Shown one piece after another: positions 42,218-50,649 of a stretch of DNA of 64,000 nucleotides; position 1 is the first letter of the stretch, and the number at the start of each line of letters is the position of its first letter. The translations under genes and the position numbers were made by a program. The stretch covers positions 310,001-374,000 of the forward strand of contig NZ_NBYX01000002.1 of assembly GCF_002099195.1 (NCBI RefSeq). The letters are read 5' to 3'. The notes under the pieces are model-generated. The model was not told the origin of the DNA. It did not search any database and saw nothing but the letters and a program-made list of their open reading frames with translations. The DNA is from Burkholderia puraquae. Lineage in GTDB: Bacteria; Pseudomonadota; Gammaproteobacteria; Burkholderiales; Burkholderiaceae.

Positions 42218-44152
42218 ATGGTCGCCCGACAACGGTTTCAGGCTGCGCTTCTCGCCGCGGCGATCGCCGCGATTACCCCTCCCGTTCACGCAAGCAACAC
42301 CACCGACTGGCTGGCGAACACGTACGGCACGCTTGCGGCCCACGTGGGCAACGTCGCGCGCGCGATGTGGGTCGCGCCCGAAGGCGTGATCTATACGGCG
42401 TCGATGTGGGACGAAGATGAAGGCGGTGTCGCGATCTACCAGAACGGCAAGAGCGCCGGCTCGATCGGCACGCACTCGGAGTTCCAGGGCAGCGCGATCA
42501 CGGGCAACGCGACCTCGCTGTTCGTCGCGCTGCAGCCCGGCAAGACATACGGCAGCGGCGCGGTGGGGCGCTACAACCGCGCGACGAAGTATCGCGACCG
42601 CGTCATCCAGGTCAGCGCGGCGACCAACCAGCCGCGCATCGACGTCGTTACCGGGCTTGCGACGGCCGGCTCGCTGCTCTATGCAAGCGACTTCTACGGA
42701 AATCGCGTGCGCGTATTCACCACCGACGGCGTGTGGCAGCGTGACATCAACGTAGCGGGGCCGGGCGCGCTCGCGGTAGATGCCGCGGGCAACGTGTGGG
42801 TAGCGCAGAAGAGCGCGGGCTCGATCGTCGGCTTCAGCCCCGCTGGTGCGCTGCTGAACACGATCCGGATGGCGGCCGGATCGCAGCCGTCGGCGCTGGC
42901 TTTCGATGCGGCGGCCGGCCAGCTGCTGGTGGGCGACGAAGGCCCCGACCAGAACATCAAGCGCTATACGGTGTCGGGCCGGCCCGCGCTGGCCGGCACG
43001 TTCGGCGTGCGCGGCGGCTATCTCGACACGACGACGGGCATCAAGGGGCAGGTCGGTGCGCAGCGCTTCACGCGCATCGTCGGGATCGGCAAGGACACCG
43101 GCGGCAATCTCTATGTGCTCAACAATCCGTGGGGCGGCAGCTGGGATCTCGGCCGCAACGGCGCGACCGACATTCATGCGTACAGCAGCACCGGCAGCCT
43201 GCGGTGGACGCTGCAGTCGCTGAACTTCGAAGGCATTGCCGCGCCGGATCCGGTCACGGACGGCGCGCTGTTCTACGGCGGCACGCATGTGTACGGCGGC
43301 AGCGCGGGCGGCAAGTTCATCGCGAATACGGTCGATCCGTTCACGTATCCGGCCGATCCGCGCATCAACATGAGCGACACGCAGCGCGACGAGCATTTCG
43401 GGCTGCTCACGTCGGTGGGCGCGAACCGGATTCTCGTCGCGGCGGGCCAGAACCCGCCGGTCTTCTACTTCTTCCACTTCAATGCCGCGAACGGCTATAT
43501 CGCGATCCCGGACGGCTCGATCCCGGGCCCCGCGTTCAACACGACGCGGCGCGTGACGAGCGGCTTCAGTATCGACAGCAAGGGCGGCGTGTGGGCCGGC
43601 CTCGACAAGACCGGCGCGATCACCCACTACCCGCTGACCGGCTTCGATGCGAGCGGCAAGCCGTCGTGGGGGCCGGGCGTCGCGACGCGCGTGCCCGACA
43701 GCATCCAGCCGCTCACGCGCATCGTCTATCTCGCGGACAGCGACACGATGGTGCTCGCGCAGGGCGCCATCGGGAGCAACGACTGGACGTCGATCGGCAC
43801 GCGCATCGAGGTATATCACGGCTGGAGCGCGGGCAACACGACGAAGCCCGACCCGGTGATCACGCTGCCGCACAGCGGCGCGAAATCGATCGACGCGGTG
43901 GGCAACCATCTGTTCGTCGGCTACTGGTTCAGCAGCAGCGGGCCGCTGTGGCCGAACGTCGACGCGTTCAACCTCACCACCGGCAATCTCGACACCACGC
44001 TGGTCAACGCGAGCCCCGCGACCGTCGACACCAGCAGCGCGATCGATGCGATGTACAGCATTCGCGCATACCGCCGATCGAACGGCGAGTACGTGGTGAT
44101 GAAGAACAACGTGAAGGGCAACAGCATTACTGTTTATCGGTGGACGCCCTGA
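42218..44152 (+). CDS. secreted beta-propeller (NHL-like) protein
   Basis: 644 residues. A signal peptide ends at about residue 26 (AAITPPVHASN). The mature protein is rich in repeated short strand motifs such as GALAVDAAGNVWVAQKSAG, GIGKDTGGNLYVLNN and GFSIDSKGGVWAGLDKTG, typical of NHL or six/seven-bladed propeller repeats. No catalytic motif is evident. It is exported to the periplasm or outside. CAGGAGAG precedes ATG 42218. It is isolated; propellers of this class bind ligands or act as lactonase-like enzymes, but the role is unknown. Confidence 0.85.
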   Translation: MVARQRFQAALLAAAIAAITPPVHASNTTDWLANTYGTLAAHVGNVARAMWVAPEGVIYTASMWDEDEGGVAIYQNGKSAGSIGTHSEFQGSAITGNATSLFVALQPGKTYGSGAVGRYNRATKYRDRVIQVSAATNQPRIDVVTGLATAGSLLYASDFYGNRVRVFTTDGVWQRDINVAGPGALAVDAAGNVWVAQKSAGSIVGFSPAGALLNTIRMAAGSQPSALAFDAAAGQLLVGDEGPDQNIKRYTVSGRPALAGTFGVRGGYLDTTTGIKGQVGAQRFTRIVGIGKDTGGNLYVLNNPWGGSWDLGRNGATDIHAYSSTGSLRWTLQSLNFEGIAAPDPVTDGALFYGGTHVYGGSAGGKFIANTVDPFTYPADPRINMSDTQRDEHFGLLTSVGANRILVAAGQNPPVFYFFHFNAANGYIAIPDGSIPGPAFNTTRRVTSGFSIDSKGGVWAGLDKTGAITHYPLTGFDASGKPSWGPGVATRVPDSIQPLTRIVYLADSDTMVLAQGAIGSNDWTSIGTRIEVYHGWSAGNTTKPDPVITLPHSGAKSIDAVGNHLFVGYWFSSSGPLWPNVDAFNLTTGNLDTTLVNASPATVDTSSAIDAMYSIRAYRRSNGEYVVMKNNVKGNSITVYRWTP

Positions 44153-44501
44153 CCTTGACGAGGCACGTGCGGCCGCTTCGACCGGCGGCCGCGCCCGCGA
44201 AGCAATGACGGCATTCGTCGCGATTTCACGGGGTTTCCATCGCGTTTCCACAGAGTTTCCACACGACGCGTTCGTAATGAGCGGCGTGCGCAACGCGCGC
44301 CTCACCGCCCGCCGGGCGGCTGCCCCCAACCACACGACGCGGAAAACCGGTTCCGTGCACAATGACAGCGGCACCGGCAGGCACTGCGCGTGCCCATGAC
44401 GATGAACCGAACCGACTGAATGGTTGCGCCGGCGCATTGCCGCGCCGGCGAATTTGCACGGCAGCCTCATGCCGCGTTTTTTGAGCCGAAGTGATAAAAC
44501 A
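44153..44501. promoter_or_regulatory. 349-bp gap with three TTTCCA repeats
   Basis: No gene is supported. TTTCCA occurs at 44234, 44245 and 44256, exactly 11 bp apart, i.e. on one face of the helix. This lies about 240 bp upstream of the parvulin gene. Otherwise nothing is seen. Confidence 0.35.
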
Positions 44502-45341
44502 ATGAAGATGAAAACGACACCGAATCGCCTGTTGCTGATCGCTGCGCTGGCCGGCGCGTTGAGCGGCCCTGTCCACGCAGAGACGGCGGCGACCGCAGCG
44601 ACCGTTGCGACGGTCAACGGCACGCCGATCACGCCGGCCGACGTCGATACGTTGCTGCGCGCGTCCGGACAACCCGACTCGCCGCAGATCCGCCAGGCGA
44701 TCAAGAATCAGCTGATCACGCGCGTGCTGGTTCAGCAGGCCGCGGAGAAGGCGAACTACGGAGACAAGCCGGAGGTCAAGGCGGCGGTGCAGCAGGCGAA
44801 AGCGAATGCCGAGGTGCAGCTTTACCTGCGCGACAACGTGAAGCCCGAGCCGGTGACCGACGAGCAGGTGAAGGCGCGCTACGACGAACTCGTGGCCGCG
44901 CTCGGCAAGAACGAGTACAAGCCGCGCCTGATCATCGTCCAGGATCCGATGACGGCCGCGACGGTGCTGAGCGAACTGAAGGCGGGCAAGTCGTTCGACG
45001 GGCTGGCGCGCCAGTACAGCATGGCGCCGAGCCGCGATGCCGGCGGCGAGCTGCCGTGGTTGAGCTTCAACACGCCGGCGACGGAAGGCAAGACGTCCGG
45101 CCTGCCGCTGCCGGTCGCGCAGGCGCTCGAGAAACTGACGGTCGGCGCCGCGACGAAGGATTCGATCCCGGTCGATGGCGTGCGGGCGATCGTGAAGCTG
45201 GATGCGAAGCGGCCGACGCAGGTGCCGGGCTTCGCGACCGCGAAGCCGGCGCTTCAGCAGCAACTGCAGGCGGCCGCTGTGGAGAAGGCGAGTGCGCAGA
45301 TGATCGGCAACTTGCTGAAGGACGCGAAGATCACGCAGTAA
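44502..45341 (+). CDS. periplasmic peptidyl-prolyl isomerase, parvulin (PpiC/PrsA-like)
   Basis: A 279-residue protein with a signal peptide cut at VHAETA (about residue 27). It has a SurA-like N-terminal helical part (about 30-130; ATVNGTPITPADVDTLLR and QPDSPQIRQAIKNQL) and a parvulin domain (about 130-235) with AGKSFDGLARQYSMAPSRDAGGELPWL. It should assist folding of exported proteins. Ribosome site is weak. A decayed copy of part of this gene lies at 46176. Confidence 0.9.
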   Translation: MKMKTTPNRLLLIAALAGALSGPVHAETAATAATVATVNGTPITPADVDTLLRASGQPDSPQIRQAIKNQLITRVLVQQAAEKANYGDKPEVKAAVQQAKANAEVQLYLRDNVKPEPVTDEQVKARYDELVAALGKNEYKPRLIIVQDPMTAATVLSELKAGKSFDGLARQYSMAPSRDAGGELPWLSFNTPATEGKTSGLPLPVAQALEKLTVGAATKDSIPVDGVRAIVKLDAKRPTQVPGFATAKPALQQQLQAAAVEKASAQMIGNLLKDAKITQ

Positions 45342-45366
45342 TGCGGCGGCGTCGAAACGACCGGCA

Positions 45367-45804
45367 TCACGCGCGCCAGATCATGCTCGCGCTCGTTTCG
45401 GTTTCCGACTCGCTGCGGAAACCCAGCCGTTCGTAAAGCCGCCGCGCCGGGTTGCCGTGCAGCACGCTGAGCGACACGGGCACGTGCTCGCGTGCCGCAT
45501 CGGTCAGCAAGGCGTTCAGCACGGCTTCGCCGATGCCCTGGCCCTGGCGCGCGGGGAGGATCTGGATCTGATGCACGTGCCACTCATCGGTGGTGCGTGT
45601 CACCTTCAGCAAGCCGATTGCGTCGATTCCGTCGCAGACGATCAGTGCATCGTCGAAGTTCGCGCGGATGCGCCGGTCGTGCGCTGCGTCGTCGGTCGGC
45701 GCGCCAACGCGTTGCAGGTGCTCCGTCATCGTGAGCCGGCGGAGCGTCAGCAGGAACGGCAGGTCGGCGGCAGACGCCGGGCGCAGGCGGATTGCGTGTG
45801 TCAT
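45367..45804 (-). CDS. GNAT-family N-acetyltransferase
   Basis: A 145-residue GNAT protein. IQILPARQGQGIGEAVLNALL contains the acetyl-CoA pyrophosphate loop (R/Q-x-x-G-x-G/A). LYERLGFRSESET is motif B-like. Acceptor substrate unknown. Convergent with the parvulin gene, 25 bp apart. The start ATG 45804 is the first good one in frame. Confidence 0.88.
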   Translation of the reverse strand: MTHAIRLRPASAADLPFLLTLRRLTMTEHLQRVGAPTDDAAHDRRIRANFDDALIVCDGIDAIGLLKVTRTTDEWHVHQIQILPARQGQGIGEAVLNALLTDAAREHVPVSLSVLHGNPARRLYERLGFRSESETETSASMIWRA

Positions 45805-45952
45805 CGTGTGGACTCGTTCGTTCGGGATGGCCGATGGGAAGGGCGAACCCCGCAGCGAATCATTGCCGATGGCGGGACGCCGGTCAAAGGGCGCAATGCC
45901 GAATCCGGCACGCATGCGTGACCGATTATCCGGCGTGCCGGCCGGATGCCTT

Positions 45953-46189
45953 TTATGCATCGGCGAGATGGGCGATCAGCGTGTCGACCACGGCGCGTTT
46001 CAGGCTCACGCGCGCGGAAGGCACTTCGTCTCCACCGGCATGGAAGTACACATCGACAGACGGCAACGGCGGCAGGCTGCCGCGCTCGCCGAGCCGTCGC
46101 CGCGCCGGCGGCACACCCACCCTCGTTTTCGGCGTAATGCCCAGTCCGCCCGCGACGCCAGCCCGCAGGTTTTGCGGGCCGTCGAGAAG
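45953..46189 (-). pseudogene. C-terminal remnant of a LysR-family regulator
   Basis: On the minus strand an in-frame segment of about 78 residues ends at TAA 45953-45955. It reads like the effector-domain end of a LysR protein (AGGLGITPKTRVGVPP, then LPPLPSVDVYFHAGGDEVP and a final helix VDTLIAHLADA). No start or HTH-coding part is present; homology stops near 46190 where a parvulin-like fragment begins on the other strand. Probably a relic of an old rearrangement. Confidence 0.55.
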
Positions 46190-46275
46190 GCGAACCCTGC
46201 CGACAAGCCCGAGGTCAATGCAGGGGGCAGCAGGCGAAAGCGAATGCCACGTGCTGCTTTACCTGCGTGGGGCAC
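46176..46275 (+). pseudogene. duplicated, decayed fragment of the parvulin gene
   Basis: About 100 bp closely resemble the parvulin gene at 44735-44837: shared runs include GAGAAGGCGAAC, GACAAGCC and GCAGCAGGCGAAAGCGAATG, then GCTTTACCTGCG, with one deletion that breaks the frame. Part of a second copy of the gene, now lost on both sides. Confidence 0.7.
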
Positions 46276-46584
46276 GCGAGAGCGGCTCCCGGGCCGTGCG
46301 CCCGGTTACCACGCCGCGGGGGCGCCGGCCCGGGCCCGTGCACCGCAGCCGCGGATGCGGCGCGGCGCGGCGCGGCGAGAGCGGCACCCGGCACGGTCGT
46401 GACGCAGTGTCGCCCGCAGCCCGCGATCTTTTTCGCGCCTTTCCGGTCACATGCATCACGCATGACGGGCCCGTGGCGGTGGCCGCCGATGCCACCGAGC
46501 GGGTATTCCACCGCCCGCCCCGCCCGCATATCATTCGCACATCGCGCCCCTGCCGACCGCAGGCGCAGCACACAGGGATTCTCG
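46190..46584. other. remnant-rich intergenic region before the MASE1 gene
   Basis: Beyond the parvulin fragment nothing is supported. The rest is GC-rich, low-complexity sequence with no family resemblance. It must contain the promoter of the gene at 46585. Confidence 0.45.
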
Positions 46585-47877
46585 ATGGACACCAAACGAT
46601 CGCGGCCGGGCCTCGTCGCCGCGCTGCTCTGGGCGGCGCTGTATCTCGCGACCGGCTACATCTCGCACCAGTTCAACGGCCCCGTCCGGCTGACGGGCTA
46701 CATCTGGCTGCCGGCCGGCGTGACGGTCGGCGCGTTCATGCTGCGGCCGATGCGCGAATGGCTGACGCTGGCCGGCGCATTCCTGGCCGGGCAGCTTGCG
46801 CTGGCCGGCATCGAACACGGCAACCTGGTCAACGCGGTGCTGTTCACGGTCGACGAGGTCGGTGCGGCCGCGCTCGCCGTGTGGCTCGTCCAGCGCGTGC
46901 GCTTCTCGCTCGAAGGGCTGTATTTCCTGCGCTCGGTGATCCTCGCCGGCTTGATCGCGGGCGTGGCCGGCGCGATCGGCGGCGCGGCGTGGTACACGGT
47001 GGTCAAGGGTGCGCCGTTCTTCGACGTGTGGTCGGTGTGGGCCGCGTCCGATTTCGTCGGCGTGCTGCTGGTCACGCCGGTACTCGCGTCATGGTCGCGC
47101 TTTCGCGCGCACCGCTCGGGCGACCACGAGCGCTTCGACCTCGTGCTCGGCCTGGTCTCGTTCGTGCTGCTCGCAATCGTCGCGCTCGTGATCTTCGACG
47201 GCAACACGCCGCAGAAATTCGGCACGGGCGCCGGCTTCGCGCTCACGTATATCCCGCTGTTCCTGACTGTCGCGGTGACGCTGCTGCTCGGCGGCCGCGC
47301 GGGCTCGTCGTCCGTGCTGGTGCTCGCGCTGATCGTGATCGCGCAGACTGCGCAGGGCGACGGCCCGTTCGCGTCGCTTCACGAGCACTACGGCAGTGCG
47401 CTGCTCGAGGCGCAGCTCTACCTGGCGGTCGCGTCGCTGCTGGTGCTGACGGTGAGCACGCTGAAGACGACGCGCGAACGCGTGCACGAGCATGCGGCGG
47501 TCCTGCAGAACAACATGGAGCTCGCGCTCGCGAGCGCCGGCCAGATCGCGTACGTGCTCGATCCGGAATCGGGGCGGATCGAGTGGAGCGGCGACGTCGA
47601 GCGCGTGTTCGGCGTTGGCGTTGATGCTTCGCAGATCGCAAGCGTGCCGCTCGTGCTCGAACGCGTGCAGCCGGGCGACCGCGATGCGCTGCGCGACTAC
47701 TGGGATGCGGAGATCGCGGGCGAGGATCGCGCGTCGCTGTCGCTGCGTATCGTGCAGCGCGACGGCGGCACGCAGACGATCACCGATCACGGCGCGCCGT
47801 TGCTCGATTCGAATGTCGACGTGACGGTGGTGGCGGGCGTCTGGCAGATCGAGCGCGTGTGGCCGGCGGACGAATGA
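46585..47877 (+). CDS. MASE1-domain membrane sensor with PAS-like domain
   Basis: A 430-residue protein. An N-terminal MASE1-type sensor covers about 1-295 with eight or more hydrophobic segments (YIWLPAGVTVGAFML and ASDFVGVLLVTPVL are characteristic). A short coiled stretch (RERVHEHAAVLQNNMELALASAG) leads to a PAS-like fold (about 315-420; GQIAYVLDPESGRIEWSGDVERVFG). It then stops: there is no histidine kinase, GGDEF or EAL domain. An output may be provided by a partner or by the downstream hydrolase, which begins 13 bp later in the same operon. Confidence 0.88.
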   Translation: MDTKRSRPGLVAALLWAALYLATGYISHQFNGPVRLTGYIWLPAGVTVGAFMLRPMREWLTLAGAFLAGQLALAGIEHGNLVNAVLFTVDEVGAAALAVWLVQRVRFSLEGLYFLRSVILAGLIAGVAGAIGGAAWYTVVKGAPFFDVWSVWAASDFVGVLLVTPVLASWSRFRAHRSGDHERFDLVLGLVSFVLLAIVALVIFDGNTPQKFGTGAGFALTYIPLFLTVAVTLLLGGRAGSSSVLVLALIVIAQTAQGDGPFASLHEHYGSALLEAQLYLAVASLLVLTVSTLKTTRERVHEHAAVLQNNMELALASAGQIAYVLDPESGRIEWSGDVERVFGVGVDASQIASVPLVLERVQPGDRDALRDYWDAEIAGEDRASLSLRIVQRDGGTQTITDHGAPLLDSNVDVTVVAGVWQIERVWPADE

Positions 47878-47890
47878 GCGGAGACGCGTC

Positions 47891-48706
47891 ATGACGGGCC
47901 GCACGGGCGTCCTGCTGATTCACGGGCTCGGCGGCACGCAATACGATCTCGGTTCGCTGCACAAGGCGATGCGTCGCGCGGGCGGCGCGACGCACATGAT
48001 CACGCTGCCGGGGCACGGCACGCGCCCCGAGGATCTGGTCGGTGTGCGCGCGGAGGCGTGGCTCGATGCGGTAACCGAGCAGTATCGCGCGCTGGAAAGC
48101 GAGTACGACACGCTGCATGTCGCGGGCATGTGCATGGGTGCGCTGGTCGCGCTGCTGCTGTGCCATCGCGTGCAGCATGCACGCGGCCGGCTTGCGCTGC
48201 TGGCCACGCCGGTGTTCATCGACGGCTGGTCGACGCCGTGGTACCGGGCGTTGCGGCATGTGCTGTACCGCGTGCCCGGTGTGGCGGAACGGATGCGCGT
48301 CGAGGAAGGCGATCCGTTCGGCATCAAGAACGCGACGATCCGCGCGATCGTGAAGAAGAAGTTCGAGCGCGAGGACAGTTTCCACTATGCGTGGGTGCCG
48401 CTCGCATGCGTGCGCCAGGTCGACCGGATGCGTGACTGGGCACTCGACGCCGCAGCGGGCACGCCGTGCCCGACGCTCGTGCTGCATGCGCGCGAGGACG
48501 AACTGACGAGCCTGCGCTCGGCCGATTTCCTGCTCGCGAAGATGCCCGACGCGCGCGGGATCGTGCTGGAGAACAGCTACCACATGATCTGCGCGGACAA
48601 CGATCGCGACGACGTCGCGCGCCACGTGCTCGAATTCTTCGGGTTCGATCCGGTGCATGCGGTCAGCCCGGCGATGGCGCGCAGGATGGGGCGGCTGGAA
48701 TCCTGA
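47891..48706 (+). CDS. alpha/beta hydrolase with a cysteine nucleophile
   Basis: A 271-residue hydrolase like carboxylesterase/monoglyceride lipase proteins (HGLGGTQYDL oxyanion loop). The nucleophile elbow reads GMCMG, with Cys81 where Ser is usual. The acid is in HAREDELTS and the His in SYHMICADND. Dienelactone hydrolases and PHA synthases also use Cys in this position, so a thioester intermediate is possible. Co-transcribed with the MASE1 sensor. Substrate unknown. Confidence 0.88.
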   Translation: MTGRTGVLLIHGLGGTQYDLGSLHKAMRRAGGATHMITLPGHGTRPEDLVGVRAEAWLDAVTEQYRALESEYDTLHVAGMCMGALVALLLCHRVQHARGRLALLATPVFIDGWSTPWYRALRHVLYRVPGVAERMRVEEGDPFGIKNATIRAIVKKKFEREDSFHYAWVPLACVRQVDRMRDWALDAAAGTPCPTLVLHAREDELTSLRSADFLLAKMPDARGIVLENSYHMICADNDRDDVARHVLEFFGFDPVHAVSPAMARRMGRLES

Positions 48707-48713
48707 CGGCGGC

Positions 48714-49736
48714 TCACGCCACTTCCGGCCGGCGCGCGAGCCGCTCGCGAATCTCGGGCGACGCAAGACAAGTGGCCACGGCTTCGTAGCCGGGCGCACC
48801 GGGGTAAGGCGCCACGCGCGAAGGCGGGCTGTGATTGGCCGGGCACAGCAGAATGGTTTCGTCGGGGCCGACCGCGGTCAGATCGAGGATCGCCGACGAA
48901 CGCGTCAGCAGGAACAGCGGCCGCATGCCGGCGGCGGCGCGTTCGCGCAGATGGGCAATCAGGGCCAGTTGCGTGGGCCGGTCGAGATCCTGTTCGATCA
49001 TGTCGACGACCAGCGCGCGCGGGCCTTCGGCTTCGAGACTGGCCAGCAGCGCGGTCAGTGCCGCCGATGGCGTCGCGCCTCGGTCGGCGAGCAATGTCGA
49101 TGCACGCTCGACGCGCGACTTCAGCGCCGGATCGATGCGCAGCACGTCGCGTGCCGCCGCACCGTCGTTTTCCAGCCGGTCGAGGCCGACGAACACGGCA
49201 TCGGGCAGCGCATCGGCGAGCCGCAGCGCCAGCCGCGTCTTGCCGCTGCCCAGCGAGCCGATGATGTAGTTCAACGGCCGGATATCGCGGCACTCGAACC
49301 ACTCGCCGCCCCACGGCCACGGCAGGCTGAATGCCACGCCGGCGCCGCTGTCGTCGACGAGCCGGGTCAGTTCGCCATCGGCCGGCATCCGCCCGCGCGC
49401 AAGACCGGCGCGGATCGCGCGCACCCGGTCGGCCTTGCGCACGAGATCCTGGATGCCGTGATCGAGCGCCGCTTCGTGCGCGGCCAGCGCGTCGTCCAGG
49501 CTGCGCGCGTCACCGTCGAGCACGCTCGCGACCTGCGCGAGACCAAGGCCGAGCGCCCGCAGCGCCGCGATGTCGGCAGCGCGTGCAAGATCTTCGGGAC
49601 GATACGCGCGGTAGCCGGCCGGCGTGCGTTCCGGCGTGACGAGGCCGTGCCGCTCGTACAGCCGCAGCGCCTTGATCGATACGCCGAGCCGCGCGGCGGC
49701 GGCCGATGCGTTCAAACGGGGCGTGGACGTGCCCAT
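48714..49736 (-). CDS. MerR-type regulator fused to a P-loop ATPase domain
   Basis: A 340-residue protein. Residues 8-110 are a MerR DNA-binding domain and coiled-coil (ARLGVSIKALRLYERHGLVTPERTPAGYRAY). From about 135 there is a P-loop NTPase part: NYIIGSLGSGKTRLALRLADAL with Walker A at 160-167, then ALVVDMIEQD as Walker B near 240. MerR proteins usually end after an effector domain, so this combination suggests regulation powered or gated by ATP. Convergent with the hydrolase gene. Family members of this shape are annotated only as MerR regulators. Confidence 0.87.
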   Translation of the reverse strand: MGTSTPRLNASAAAARLGVSIKALRLYERHGLVTPERTPAGYRAYRPEDLARAADIAALRALGLGLAQVASVLDGDARSLDDALAAHEAALDHGIQDLVRKADRVRAIRAGLARGRMPADGELTRLVDDSGAGVAFSLPWPWGGEWFECRDIRPLNYIIGSLGSGKTRLALRLADALPDAVFVGLDRLENDGAAARDVLRIDPALKSRVERASTLLADRGATPSAALTALLASLEAEGPRALVVDMIEQDLDRPTQLALIAHLRERAAAGMRPLFLLTRSSAILDLTAVGPDETILLCPANHSPPSRVAPYPGAPGYEAVATCLASPEIRERLARRPEVA

Positions 49737-49846
49737 CCGTCACCTCTCTCTGCTGTCGATTCGTTGCGCCCAGCATAAAGGCGATCCCAAGGGCCGGGTC
49801 AAGCGCGATCGCGCGCGAATCGACGAAGACGCGGCCGCGCCGCGCA

Positions 49847-50050
49847 TCAGTCGGCCGACGCGAACTCGTCGCGCAGCGCGCGATACAGCCGCAGGTAGCG
49901 TGCGAGCCGGCCGGCCAGCAGAGCGGCCATGGCGGAATCGGGCGCGTCCGTCGCCTCACTTGCAGCGCGGAAGTTGTTTCCTCGAACGTTGCCGTTTCGC
50001 CTGCCGATGATCACGGGTGTCGGGTTGTCCGGTATTCGGATCGCCTTCAC
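49847..50050 (-). pseudogene. possible C-terminal remnant of a lost gene
   Basis: A minus-strand frame ending at 49847 contains the segment MAALLAGRLARYLRLYRALRDEFASAD, which has plausible protein composition (helical, amphipathic), while its upstream part is not family-like. This may be the C-terminal end of a gene displaced by the lower-GC islet to its right. Weak evidence. Confidence 0.3.
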
Positions 50051-50189
50051 TCGTCGCCTCGGCGCGTGGGTCGGTCGGGCGATCCCCGTCGTGGGCGAAG
50101 TGTTCCTGGCGCGCGACGCCTACCTGATCATGCGCAACACCGTGTCGACCTGCAACCGAATCGTAAAGCCCGAGGACCGGGTGCTCTGA
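49929..50189 (+). CDS. hypothetical small protein with one hydrophobic segment
   Basis: An 86-residue frame. From in-frame ATG 50007 a 60-residue form (MITGVGLSGIRIAFTRRLG and on) is also plausible and looks more protein-like. The conserved-looking end AIPVVGEVFLARDAYLIMRNTV suggests a membrane-associated helix, as at the C-terminus of some pore-type toxins. Followed 3 bp later by the DUF1493 gene. It may be the remaining tail of a bigger gene. Confidence 0.5.
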   Translation: MAESGASVASLAARKLFPRTLPFRLPMITGVGLSGIRIAFTRRLGAWVGRAIPVVGEVFLARDAYLIMRNTVSTCNRIVKPEDRVL

Positions 50190-50192
50190 ACC

Positions 50193-50558
50193 ATGAAAGA
50201 CGATACCCGGGAACGCCTGGAAGCCTTCACACGCGAAGAACTCGGTCGGCCGCTGCTCGGAGGCAAGCTGAACCTGCAGCCGGAATCCCGACTTGAGCAG
50301 GATCTCGGCGTCACGGGCCTCGATGGGGTGGAGTTCATCGAAAGGTGGGCAGAGACATTCGGCGTCGACGCCCAGGGATTCCCGTACCGGCGCTATATTG
50401 GCCCCGAAGGTCAGGAACTGCTGTCGTCACTTATCGGGCTGTTCGTCAAGCGCCTCCGGCACCCGGAGCGGCGGCCACTGACCTTGGGGATGCTGGCCGA
50501 GGCAATGCGACGCGGGAAGTGGGACACGGACGCGATCGAGGCTGATGCGGGGCAGTGA
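50193..50558 (+). CDS. DUF1493-family acyl-carrier-like protein
   Basis: A 121-residue protein: LEAFTREELGRPLLGGKLNLQPESRLEQDLGVTGLDGVEFIERWAETFG and a C-terminal LTLGMLAEAMRRGKW, a pattern like the DUF1493 family. The fold is related to acyl carrier proteins, but the GxDS serine for phosphopantetheine is replaced by GLDG, so it is probably not an active carrier. Follows the small membrane gene with 3 bp between, so coupled. Local GC is lower than average. Function unknown. Confidence 0.75.
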   Translation: MKDDTRERLEAFTREELGRPLLGGKLNLQPESRLEQDLGVTGLDGVEFIERWAETFGVDAQGFPYRRYIGPEGQELLSSLIGLFVKRLRHPERRPLTLGMLAEAMRRGKWDTDAIEADAGQ

Positions 50559-50571
50559 TCGTATATGGCTG

Positions 50572-50600
50572 GGCCGGTCGACGTGCTGACCGGCCTTTTT
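50572..50600 (+). terminator. terminator after the DUF1493 gene
   Basis: Perfect 8-bp stem GGCCGGTC (50572-50579) and GACCGGCC (50588-50595) with an 8-nt loop, followed by five T at 50596-50600. Confidence 0.85.
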
Positions 50601-50649
50601 CACTGGCGGAAACACAATGACGCCACGAGAAATTTCTCTACTTACCTAT

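Noticed and set aside
42197..44704. 835-codon minus-strand frame opposite the beta-propeller
   Set aside because: Arg/Ala/Val-rich, no domain, and it spans two gene boundaries. The propeller with signal peptide is on the plus strand.
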